Positions 1 through 10,706 of a stretch of DNA of 64,000 bases are shown one piece after another. The first letter of the stretch is position 1. Each line of letters opens with the position of its first letter. The stretch is from Mycocentrospora acerina (taxonomy: Eukaryota > Ascomycota > Dothideomycetes > Pleosporales): positions 1,302,001-1,366,000 of the forward strand of contig JAKUHH010000177.1 of assembly GCA_022701365.1 (NCBI GenBank), given 5' to 3'. Under the pieces are notes generated by a model. The model searched no databases. It worked only from the letters and a program-made list of their open reading frames with translations, and had not been told where the DNA came from. The translations under genes and the position numbers were made by a program.

Positions 1-1402
1 CATGAAGATGTACCCCCGTCGACCTCAGCACCTGTGACACACCGATTTCTGCAAACACACCTACAGCCTGCCACAAGAAAAACGCCAGAGGCAGCAAAGG
101 CTTCGTATCCCCAGGACAGGTATACGTTCCACACGCATGCAGCACGCCACTCAGTCCAAATGCAACCACCAGCTGCAGCACTTTTGCCGGAATACTCTTT
201 CGATCCATGTCCAGCAGTTGGATGATGCGGCGACTAGGCGCCTCAAACGCAAACCGGAACGTCTGGTGCCACCAGCTGCTCCACCACCCTGCGAGCCCGC
301 GCTCCAGCACTGAGGAATACGGTCCCCATGTCTCGGGGTAGATCCAAGGTTCCGCGCGAGCGCCAATGGACGACGGGCCTAGGAGTCCGGAGAAGAAGAG
401 CGGCCCAAGCGCGAAGATGGACTGCAGGGCGTACTTTACGGCGAACATGGAGAGGAGAGGGCGGTAGATGTTGATTATAACTGGGGAGGAGGTGATGAAT
501 GATGGGAAGTAGGATGGGGGTGGGCGGTCGATCAAGCCCCAGAAGTAGGGATCGTGCATGGCGAAGGTCTTGATGGCGTCGATGATTAGATAGCCTGTTA
601 GAGCTGTTTTGGCGTTGGCGATTAGAAGGGTGCGGCGTGTGGTATAGATTCTTACTTGTCCAGCGTGGACGCGGTAGTCGAGGGATTTTGGTGGGTTGGG
701 TGAGTTACGGTGAAGTTGCTCTTGGAGCCATTTTGGTGGAGGAGGAAGAGCAGAGGGGCGCCAGTTCCAGCCTGCGCCGCGGAAGTTGCAGAATATGTCG
801 AGGACGAAGTCGAGACGCTCGACGAAGGGGCTGAGGGGGTAGGGCTGCCATGCGAATTCGCCGTGCCGGTCGCGAGGGCCAAGGGTGTCTTTGTCAGTTG
901 CTAGACTCTTCCCGTTGCTATTGATCTTCGAGGTTGTAAAATTGCCATGCCTAGACTCATCTCTGTCTTCTGTCCTCCCTTTCTCCTTCCCTGTGTTCTT
1001 TTTCTGAGCACTTCCAAATACGCCTTCAGTCCTTTCAATCCTCTGGAAATCTGTCTGTGCATCGTTGCAGACAATGATGGCGCTCATCCATACAACACTC
1101 CATGCGCTAAGCAATCCCACTCCCAACCCAGGTGCCATTCCCCTAGCTCTTGTATATCTTATGCAGTATGTTGCAAAGCCGGCCATCCATGCAAAGGCCA
1201 AGAAACGGCAATTTCGAAGCCATGGTCTATTTTGGTGGGGGATGAGAAGGTATACAATGATAACTAGGGCGCCAAATGTTCCCCACGGATAGATGAACGG
1301 TTCATATTCCCCTGATGCGATTTGCTGTGCGTTTCTTTCGTAATAATAGTTCAGCAGATCGTAGTGGGAGTATGGCCAAGCATCATCTTTGAACCCGAAC
1401 AT
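1..1402 (-). CDS. Wax-synthase-like membrane O-acyltransferase (partial)
   Basis: The gene runs off the left edge, so its 3' end is missing. From the ATG at 1402 the frame stays open for 467 codons with no intron. Several hydrophobic segments are visible near the N-terminus and in the last 200 residues. The family marks are a double-Trp/His motif (WWSSWWHQTFR, about residues 373-383) and a later SGVLHACG with the likely catalytic His near residue 422, both typical of the fungal wax-synthase branch of the MBOAT superfamily (PF13813 type). An upstream block around RLDFVLDIFCNFRG is also usual for this group. Such proteins move acyl groups, often acetyl, onto lipid or terpenoid hydroxyls at the ER membrane; the substrate cannot be told here. 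It is divergent from RBG1 with 280 bp between the starts. Family confidence is high, substrate unknown. Confidence 0.85.
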   Translation of the reverse strand, partial: MFGFKDDAWPYSHYDLLNYYYERNAQQIASGEYEPFIYPWGTFGALVIIVYLLIPHQNRPWLRNCRFLAFAWMAGFATYCIRYTRARGMAPGLGVGLLSAWSVVWMSAIIVCNDAQTDFQRIERTEGVFGSAQKKNTGKEKGRTEDRDESRHGNFTTSKINSNGKSLATDKDTLGPRDRHGEFAWQPYPLSPFVERLDFVLDIFCNFRGAGWNWRPSALPPPPKWLQEQLHRNSPNPPKSLDYRVHAGQVRIYTTRRTLLIANAKTALTGYLIIDAIKTFAMHDPYFWGLIDRPPPSYFPSFITSSPVIINIYRPLLSMFAVKYALQSIFALGPLFFSGLLGPSSIGARAEPWIYPETWGPYSSVLERGLAGWWSSWWHQTFRFAFEAPSRRIIQLLDMDRKSIPAKVLQLVVAFGLSGVLHACGTYTCPGDTKPLLPLAFFLWQAVGVFAEIGVSQVLRSTGVHLH

Positions 1403-1682
1403 TCTGAACCCAGAAGATGGCGTTGTACGCTCTATGGAAATGAGTAAGACATGAACAGACAGACTCAAAATATATCTACTAATAAATTCATGACGGTTAC
1501 AGTGGCGCCTCTCGTTGATGACGCACGGGTTAACCGTCGCGCTAGTCCAAAAAAGAAGTGGCGCTCCACAGACAACACCAAACCTTTTCCATCGCAACAA
1601 CTCAAGGCTTCAAGATCCAGCAGCACTCGCTCACCCTAGTCCTTCTCTTTCGCGATACGGAAACCGTGTCCCAGCCGTCAAG

Positions 1683-3283
1683 ATGGTCAACATTACAGAG
1701 AAAATCAAGGAGTGAGAATCCCTCGAAAGTTTTGATATGCCAAGCGCTCATACCCCACCAGGATTGAGGATGAGATGCGGAGGACGCAGAGTGAGTGCAA
1801 GAACATCGATCGCACGGGAATAATAGCTAACATTTTCCAGAGAATAAGGCCACAGGTACGCAGGTCAAATTGCACCTCAAACGGGCCAGGGTCCTGAGGT
1901 GCATATGATATTCACGTGCTGATACTAGCGTACAGAATACCATCTTGGCCTGCTCAAAGGGTACAATAGAATTCTCTGTCACCACTAAGCAACTTAAAAC
2001 TAACGCCATCTAAGTAAACTTGCCCGTCTCCGTGCCCAGCTCCTTGAGCCCGGCCCAGGCGCCGGCGGTGGCGGAGGAACTGGGTTCGATGTCTCCAAGT
2101 CTGGAGACGCACGTGTAGCACTTGTTGGCTTCCCATCTGTTGGAAAATCTACCTTCTTGTCTAGAATTACAAAAACCAAATCAGAAGCAGCGGCGTATTC
2201 ATTCACCACGCTCACAGCCATCCCTGGTGTGCTCGAGTATGGTGGTGCTGAGATTCAGATCCTTGATTTGCCCGGTATCATTGAAGGTGCTGCTGAGGGC
2301 AAGGGACGAGGACGACAAGTCATTTCTGCTGCGAAGACCAGTGATTTGATTTGCATGATTCTGGATGCGACGAAGAAGGCGGAGCAGAGGAGGTTACTTG
2401 AGCAGGAACTGGAGGCTGTGGGAATTCGGCTGAATCGGGAGCCACCGTGAGTTCATTTTCATATTCCTCTTCTTAGAGATTTTTCTCAACTTTTAGTTCT
2501 CTACGGAACTGTTATGTATGCAAGTGAGTCGGCTAACGGTGGGAATAGAAACATCTACCTCAAGCCCAAGAAGGCTGGTGGAATGAAGATCAATTTCCAA
2601 ACTCCACCAAAGTATCTGGATGAGAAGATGCTTTACAACATCCTGAAGGATTATAAAATGCTCAACTGCGAAGTCTTGATCCGCGACGAAAATGCCACTG
2701 TTGATGACTGTGAGTAGCTCCTGGGTCATGAGCCTTCCCATTAAACATGACATTTCATCGAACACAAGTTTGCTAACATTTATCGCCTTTAAGTCATTGA
2801 TGTGATCATGAAGGATCACAGAAAGTACATCAAATGTCTCTATGTCTACAACAAGATTGACAGCATCGGGCTTCCTCATCTCGACGAACTCGCCCGCGAG
2901 CCACACACCATTGTCATGTCCTGCGAACTTGACCTTGGGATCCAAGATGTTGTAGAAAGAATTTGGGAGGAATTACGCTTGATCCGTATCTACACGTAAG
3001 TCTTTTGTCTCACAACCCCTAGGTTGCAAGCCGCCTCGGCGTCCAAACTTGCACTGACAAGCTCTACAGGAAGAGGAAAGGTGATGACCCCAAGTTCCAC
3101 GAAGCCCTTATCGTCAGGACTGGAAGCACTATTGAAGACGTGTGCGATCAGGTTCACCGGACACTGAAAGAGACATTCAAGTATGCGTTGGTGTGGGGTG
3201 CAAGCGCAAGACACGTACCGCAGAGGGTAGGACTAAGCCATGTCGTTGCAGATGAGGATGTTGTTAGCATTGTCGCGAAATAA
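1683..3283 (+). CDS. RBG1: Developmentally regulated GTP-binding protein DRG1/Rbg1
   Basis: Eight exons: 1683-1711, 1762-1790, 1841-1855, 1936-1960, 2015-2446, 2549-2709, 2794-2995 and 3070-3283, coding 368 aa, the usual DRG length. The protein starts MVNITEKIKE, has a basic helical N-terminus, then the Obg/DRG GTPase domain with G1 GFPSVGKS (residues 71-78), G3 DLPGII and G4 NKID, the DRG insert, and a C-terminal TGS domain ending in DEDVVSIVAK. DRG1 binds ribosomes with a Dfrp1/Tma46-type partner and supports translation elongation in the cytoplasm. The first four exons are only 29, 29, 15 and 25 nt, so most introns sit at the 5' end. The fourth intron uses an AAG acceptor. Exon joins restore a family-typical sequence throughout, so I am confident in the model. 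Confidence 0.95.
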
Positions 3284-6200
3284 GTAGTTTGAAATTCGGT
3301 AAGAAGTGAACACCACACAAAATACCAATAAAGCGTGAGGATATCATAGCATACAGCTATTTTCATCGTTTCCTCCCCTGAACATACACCGCAGCTTCCG
3401 TAACCTCTCTCCATCTCACACTAAACAATCCAACCAAATCTAATCTTAGTTATGCCTCTCATAGAGTTGGATATCAGTATCCATCGTAACCAACCCAGCA
3501 CGTTTACCCGCCATCGCGCCTCCATCACACTAACAATAAATGGGGTTTTTTTTCTTCTTCTTCTTCTTCTTCTTCTTCTTCTCAGCAACACCCCTCTATC
3601 TTCTCCCTCCGCCCAATTCACATCCACTATTACAATACCTCTCAACCTCCCACCACAAACCTCTCTCTCTCATCGATGAGATCCTCAAGCACGCTAATCG
3701 ATGTACTCCATACTACAGTATAGTGTAAGCAATCACGTAAAATAACACCCTGGATGGTACACAAGAACGATTTGGACGGTAACCTGCTGTTTTTCTGGGC
3801 GTCTTGTCTAAAGGTGTATTGCTTTGCACTTTTCTTACGGTGCTTAGTTGGAGATATTGACGTAGTGCAAAATAGTACCGAATATTGCGATACGGGGTAT
3901 GAGTATTGAAGTATAGTATACGGTGTGCTGCTGAGCACAGGTGGAGGAGAAGGAAGATGATGAGGCGTATTATGTGTATTTCGAGCTGTCCTGAGAATCA
4001 GTATGTTCAGCCATTTCGTTTGTGGTTCAAGTGTGGCGAGATTCTTAAGTCTAGCAAGGTTTTTAAGTCCAGCGTACGATAATCTCGCTGATTTGATGGT
4101 AAGATGGCTGTTTTTATGTTGGCTCTTGGGACTAGGAAGTTGGATCCCTTGAGCGAGATTAGACATGTCAAGAGAAGAAAAAGATCAGTAGGACGGTAAC
4201 AAGAATAGTAAAATTCGAAAGAGGATTTACACTTGTAGATTTACATTACTCTCTTACAGGTTCCTCGGGTACTTGACTAGATGCGCAGTGGCAAGTGAGG
4301 TGGAGCTCGTTTGAAGGAGAGGTGTGCTTTGCTTGGGTGGCATGTCTGAGGGCAAGCTATGTCAAGACCTACTATGATCTCGTTCTAGACAGTAGATGTT
4401 GTTGTTTAGAAAGTTTTCAACTTATAAGAGAAAATAACTGGTCTCCGAACTCTTACCATCAGTGAACTCATGTAAACCTATATTAGTGAGAATTTTCTTA
4501 ACGACTAATAAGGCTACCTCATCGAAGCCCGTACGTCAAAACTCATACCCTCTGGATCAAGTTACTGTCACCAGCGCGAGCGGCTTCTGAACATATGAGC
4601 AACGGGAACAAACTCGATGACTTGTAGTTCTAGCACGCACCACCGTTTGATGGATACCGAACATGTATCAAGAAAACTGGCCTGAGTGCCACAGTGTTTC
4701 TATTGGTATTCCCAGTATCGATTTCTACATCGGAAGAAGGTGAAGACCCAAAATCTGCAGTTTTGATGACGAGTAATATTCCACTTGCAATGTGTGAAGT
4801 GTATTATGCAAAACTACACTATTGGTTAGCTTACTTCTGATTAGTTTGAGGCTTGCCTCCCTATGCTACTTGCAACTTAGAACGTGAAGGTCACTTTTGA
4901 AAGGATTAACGGAAAGCAATTTGGTTACATCAACTAGCCGTTACAATACAATAGATCACTTCCTTCAGCACCGTGAGAACTAATATTCATGGCAGAATGA
5001 ACAGCTTCGCCTTGAACCTCACCTTATCGACTGGTATTTCGATTTTGCACGACGCAGTGAAGGTTCGTTGACGGTAAGAAGGTTCGAGCCTTTCCTACTT
5101 CTGCGCAGACAGCTCTCCACAACACGCTGCTCTCAATCTACTTCTGGTGTTTACTAATCCATAAGCCGTTGATGTCACAACACATCTGGAGCATCGCAGC
5201 ATCGTTTCAGGAACAGATTTCTGAACATACTACCCTGAAAGATGATGGAGCAGGCTGGGAAGTTTAATTCTCCCCACGTTTGAGTTATCGGGATATAAAC
5301 GCACCAGCCTTCAACGGTGCATAAGTTGCCATACTCATCAGCTTCTCTGTTTCACATCTCATTGCCACTATTCCCATTTGACGGTAACGGGAACGGCAAT
5401 CTTGCCCAGTCCAATCTTGATTGCTTACCTGCAGTGCAATGCACCAACTATTCTCTCCGGCGGCCCGCCTGTGAGATCCCGTTTCGGTGCAGCTGCATAT
5501 TTCCACGCGTGCAGGACGCCCTGACTCCCGAGATTTCACTATTTCCTGATACCCGAGAGGTCGCAGCCCCGATTCCAGCTTACTTGGGGTGGTGCAATTG
5601 CGCGTACAAATGTTTAAAATCGTGTGTTGGCAGACTCGCAAGTGAAAATGACACCAAAATACATGGTCATCTTCAGTAGTGCTGGTAGAGGTTTGGGATA
5701 ACGAAAGCCACGATGAGAAGGCGCAAATAAAGGGGGCCAGGAATCGTGGTTCGCATCGTGGGCGTGGAGGCCATACAGCGAACGTGACACTATAGACGCG
5801 CTGCGTGGTATGCAAGAAGCCCTATTGGTGTCGGAATTTCTCGGTGTTGGGTCAGATGATGGGACGCGCAAATGGAGACCTAAGGTCCAGGGTGCTGTGC
5901 TGTGCTATGCTGTGCTGTGACTATGTGCGGCTACGCATCCAAGTCTTATTAGAGTTTCGCAAAGATCCTGCAGCTATGCGAGCTGACATTGAGAACCCGA
6001 TGTTGCGGATGCAGGAGCCATATGAACGTATGGCGCTCTGAAAGATGTCGCCTGACCCAGGCAGGTGGTTATTGGTATGACAGTATGTGTGGAGATGACG
6101 GTGTTACATGTGCCTTGTGCTCGATTCGTGGAAGTGCAAAATGAGGGCGAACCATAACGAAGTCAGATACCGGAAAGCCGCACGGGGTTCCGCACGAAAG

Positions 6201-9115
6201 TTCCGTATGGTTGCACGAGGTAAGTGGTCGCAGTTTTAACTCTATTAGTCGTGATACTCAACCCAGAGATGAGTTGCTACAACCGCGATCCAAGTCCACA
6301 TGTTCGCAGAGGCCAGATGCGCGCATTACAGATATAACACTGCGGTAAAGATCTGGAAAGAGGTATTTTTCTTGCATGCTGGGGTGGATTACATTGTGCT
6401 TGAGATGTTCCATCTATTGCCTACCTCGCTGTCCAATCTAGTTTGACCCTAAGCGAGAAAACATTGCTCACAAGGGACTCACAAAGTTTGAGGATTGAGG
6501 TTATCGTGGAGCGACATATCCGGTCTCAATGACGTATCGCACTGCGCAATTTGCCATTATCCTTGGACGTCGCCGACCAATGCGAGTTGTATTCACGAAT
6601 CATGGACTGTGACTTTCGTCTTGTCAGGCACAGCAGGATCACGGTCTTTCGCCGTCTGGATTCGCACCCATGCGGTCAAGTGACATGGGAGAATTCGCTA
6701 GACAGCTATTTTGGTAATCTGATCATTGGGCAAGTTGGGCGTCAAGGTAAATCGGCAAAGCACTCAAACTCAGGACGAGCGTAGCTTTATGATAGGCGTC
6801 AAGGGTTGAAGAAGGGTACTTGCCGTTATGTCCCTAACAATATTGAGAATTGCGCCGATATCTCCGTATTTTACCCCTGTATACGGGCTGCAATAAGTCT
6901 AGGGCATGACACTTCCAGGATTGAAGATGAGAATGACTTGGGCCGGTGGACAGGCTATTGTACAGAAAGAAGATTTTGCTGTGGAAGGGAACGGTGCAGC
7001 AGTAGAGACGATTAATTTCAATCTTGATGTTGAGATAGAAAAACAGCTACTGTACACTACGGAAGGTTACAGACGACAGGCCGGGTGTGCCTCGCAGCTT
7101 TGAGACCGTGCACTTCACACACATTGGGTTTCAGCCGCTGAAACGCACTCACCAACCAATATGTCATGTTATCGCGTTGCGGTTACTTCCGCACTCCATA
7201 CCAACCTCGAGGATACCAAACTCAACCCAACCCAACCCAGAATGACCTGTAACTATCACGCAATTTTTGTAAGAGGATATCTTATCCATTCAGCCTCACG
7301 ACCCTCGCCATCCTAAGATCGTCGCCGCTAACACCTTAATCAGGCTTACTACAAGCATTTTGGATGTCTCTATCGACAACTTGCTCGACTTGTTGTGCTA
7401 GATCTCACTATCGACGGAAACGTCACAGCCTCACCCAGCGTTGTGTTTTCGATGGCAACTGGATCGACAATTAGCACGTGCTGATCATCAGCTGTTTTCC
7501 GGTAGTACTTCCCGTTTCGAAAGACACTCCGAAGTGAAAGACTATCCAGATCCTTCGCTCCCGCACTAACGCGCGACAGACAGTTTATGAAATCAATCCT
7601 GCAAAGTCACGTGTTCTCGCCATCAAATATGCTGTGATTGGACGCATGATTGGGTCTTGCGCACATGATGTGAGGCTGGGGAACCTAGAGTTTAGTTAAA
7701 GTCTGCTAGGCATGGGTTGGCCTTTGATAAACCAATCATATTGATCCACTACGCTCCGCGGAGGGCGGACGGGAGGGTCGATCGATCCGTCTTGGGTTGA
7801 GCCAGGGTGTATGGTTAAGCGACTCAACGACTACTAGACGTCAGACGTCGCTGCTGCCTCGCGCCACATATATCGTTCCAATCGACCAGCCTCGTTTCGC
7901 TTCGACCCCTACTACAGGTCAAACAGACCAACATTGCGGGGTCTGCGTAAGCACAATGTCGAGGCTCACCAGTGAAGCGAGAGTGCCGGAAGTAAGCTGC
8001 CGCACAAAGCGACGAGAAAGTGATATTACAACGCCACAGATTGCAAGACTCAGCCTCGAGGTTTTGATTAGACGTTCGTATCGAGCTTGTCCCGGAACGA
8101 CTCTACCGTGTAAAATCGGGAAGGCCCTGAGATGCACAGCTGATTGATAATGTCTAACGGGTATTTTTGATTATTGAGGAGGCAAAGGTATGCATGTACG
8201 TACTTCAACAGTCACGAAGAACAAAGAGCCCGCTCGGGCCTTCTCGTACCGGCAATCGAACTGAACACGACGTCGGCGAAGCATTACCCTAATGGCCTGC
8301 ATTGTAGCGGATTTGCGGCAAGTGGGCTCAAAGAAAAATGCTTAGTTACAATCAGTACCGAACTTCAATCCCAGACAAGGCTCGTAAACCCACAAAATTT
8401 TATCTCTCACACCATAGAGAGCAGTTTTAGGCAGGCGAAACGCCAGTGATCGGCAATGTCGCACATACACTGCACCACAGTTACCGATCTCGACAGCTCG
8501 TCATGTCGACTGCATGCCGGTCCGCAGTGAGGCGACCAGGTAGGTGGGCTGGACAAATGTCGGTGTCGCTCTGCAGCATGCGTTGTACCAGCAGTTCGAG
8601 ATGCATTGAACTGCGGGCAGGAGCGGTGAGTGATATGACAACAACACTGTCAGGAAGCTGGCCTGCTTGTTCTGCTCCTTCTCATGCAGTGTATATGAGC
8701 TCGGTAATTGTGATTGGATGGATGTTGATCCGAATTGAATTGATCTCGAGTTGTTTAGACATGAATGCATATATAGGCGTTTACATTAAAAGCAAAAACA
8801 AACATTATAGCGAATGAAGTTTACATGATTAACCCAACTCCAAGTGTTGCAGACTTGGAGGCAAACATACAAGGGGTATTCGCGGTGTGCGTCATTAGAA
8901 GACAAAGCTTGAACACACCGATGACAATCCTAACTCCACCCCAAGGCGCCGGGTCTACACATGAAAGAAATCATACCCTCCGCTGCACTAGCTTAGGTAC
9001 CTAATCACCAATGATCTCAAGATCCGTTCATCTTTTCCTCATTACTCCTGCTCATTCAGCCATAATCTCGTATTTCAATGCTGTCATGTAACGAGAGCCA
9101 TGGAAAAAGACGTGT
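3284..9115. other. Gene-free stretch of 5.8 kb
   Basis: The region lies between the convergent 3' ends of RBG1 and the Azf1-like gene. I see no conserved protein, tRNA, rRNA or transposon. Open frames here reach at most about 176 codons and have no family motif. Base composition is mixed, with no run of TA-rich, C-to-T-mutated sequence that would mark a RIP-decayed transposon. Only simple repeats stand out: a TTC tract at 3552-3581, GCTGT copies near 5890-5920 and a short ACCCA run near 7220-7240. Confidence 0.7.
3552..3581. repeat. (TTC)10 microsatellite
   Basis: Ten uninterrupted TTC units directly follow a T run, about 270 bp downstream of the RBG1 stop codon. It may lie in or just past the RBG1 3' UTR. 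Confidence 0.95.
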
Positions 9116-10706
9116 TCAATAGCTTCGTGGCTCAGGGAAGACTAGGTCGTCGTATTCGACGACTTGGGCTGAATATCCCGTAGGCAAGGGAGTATTGAAG
9201 TTGTACCCATTGTCCGACTTGTGTTGTGTATTGTCCGAAAACGACGATGAGCTACGGCTGCTGCGGTCGCTACCAAGTTGTTGAAAGGAGCTAGGGTAAC
9301 TCCGTGTCATGGGGTTCATGGAAAGTGACATGTATGCTGAATGGTGCGAGGAGTTGGAAGAGGGTACGGCTGAGATGCGTCGGTCTTTCCCTCGCCCTTT
9401 GATGCCTTTGTTGGAATTTTTGTAGAGTGATGCGAAGTACTCCCAAAGATCTTTGTCGTCATTGGAAACCCGGTCACCAAATTGAATAGTGGCAAATTTC
9501 TGAGTCAGATACCTCAGAGTCGATGCGTGAAACTTGTTCTGATGAGACTTCGATTGAATTAGCAACAGCGTTTAGTTTTGACTGGATGCGCGACATACCT
9601 TCAGATTTCCTAATTGTGTGAATTGCTTGCCGCAGTCGTCAAGCTTGCAAGTGAATGGCTTATTTTGCTGGTGAACAATTTTGTGTGCACGAACGTTTCC
9701 ACGTTGAGCAAATGTCTTGCCGCAAATATCACAGCTATATGGTCGTTCTCCAGTGTGTCGTCTTTCATGTGTCTAGGCGAAGTCAGCCAATGAAATGGCA
9801 GGACATGTATATAAAGACTAACCTTGAGATTGCCCAACTGTGAAAAGCTCTGTCCACATCCTGGTGCTGTGCAATGCTATAATTTGATTAGTAAGACTCT
9901 GTAGAAAACTGACGAGCTACTTACAAAAGGTTTTGCACCAGTGTGTGCTCGAATGTGAATCTCAAGGTGAGTCTTCTGGTAGAAAGTCTTGCCGCAATTG
10001 GGCATGTTGCACAAATACTTCTTCTTTGGTTTCTGCGTGTTCTTCAGACTCAGATCCTGCTCAAGAGTAAGTGTTGTGTCATGATTTCACTGCTCTAGGG
10101 AAGACTTACCTCAACAGGCTCGGGCTGTGGAGAAGATGTTGGCTGCTTGGCCTGGATAGCCTTCATCAAAGTGTCCACATCCGTGGCAAAGTTGGGAGCA
10201 GTGCTTTCCGTTGGTTCAGAATGAGATCTTTTGAGTTCTCCCGAGTATGAGACTTCGTTGAACATTGGAGGAGGCACAGTAGGTGCCTCACTTTCAGGTT
10301 TGACCAGAAGATGTCCATCATGAGGAAAGGCATTACGGGCTTCTCGTACTGTTGGAAGGGTCTGGACATCTTGAATACTAGAGTACGACACAGATTGTGA
10401 AGCGTTTGTCCCATAATTGATGGTGTTGAATTGAATAGTGTAAGGGTTCACTGGTGTTGTGTCGAAAGAATACTGTCCAGGTTGGTATGGCACTGAGCTG
10501 CTCATAGGGTTCGTTGTAAAGAGTGGCATGCTCATTTCCATGTGAGATGTAGGTGGTTGGTAAGCTCTCGAAGTATGGTGATTCGCGGCCGTCCTTGAAG
10601 CATCATATGGAGGAATCATGTTATTGATGTTGATGTTGGTGTTGTGGAATGAGTGCTCTGGTCGTGTTTGCCAAAGACCAGCGTGGTGAGATGCAACAAC
10701 AGCCAT
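9116..10706 (-). CDS. AZF1: Azf1-like four-finger C2H2 transcription factor
   Basis: Five exons: 10706-10110, 10056-9925, 9876-9823, 9772-9599 and 9547-9116, giving 462 aa. The first 199 residues are low-complexity, rich in Ser, Thr, Pro, Asn and Gln. Four C2H2 fingers follow (about residues 213-330). The last finger has the extended form CKLDDCGKQFTQLGNLK then SHQNKFH, a signature I know from yeast Azf1. A Ser-rich tail ends in PEPRSY. All four introns are phase 0 and three lie inside or between fingers; the last uses an AAG acceptor, chosen because it keeps the conserved SHQN. A TAA lies in frame just upstream of the ATG, fixing the start. A TATA-like sequence lies about 170 bp upstream. 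Yeast Azf1 controls carbon-source and cell-wall/FLO11 genes; the role here is inferred. It is the only gene in about 18 kb. Confidence 0.88.

Noticed and set aside
5030..5105. Possible tRNA gene from a good T-arm (GAAGG-TTCGAGC-CTTTC) at 5078-5094
   Set aside because: No matching acceptor stem, D-arm or A box lies at the required distance upstream.
5285..5871. Minus-strand open frame of 176 codons in the left gene-free stretch
   Set aside because: Mixed Cys/Ser/Arg composition, no motif, a competing frame on the other strand, and no splice-supported extension.
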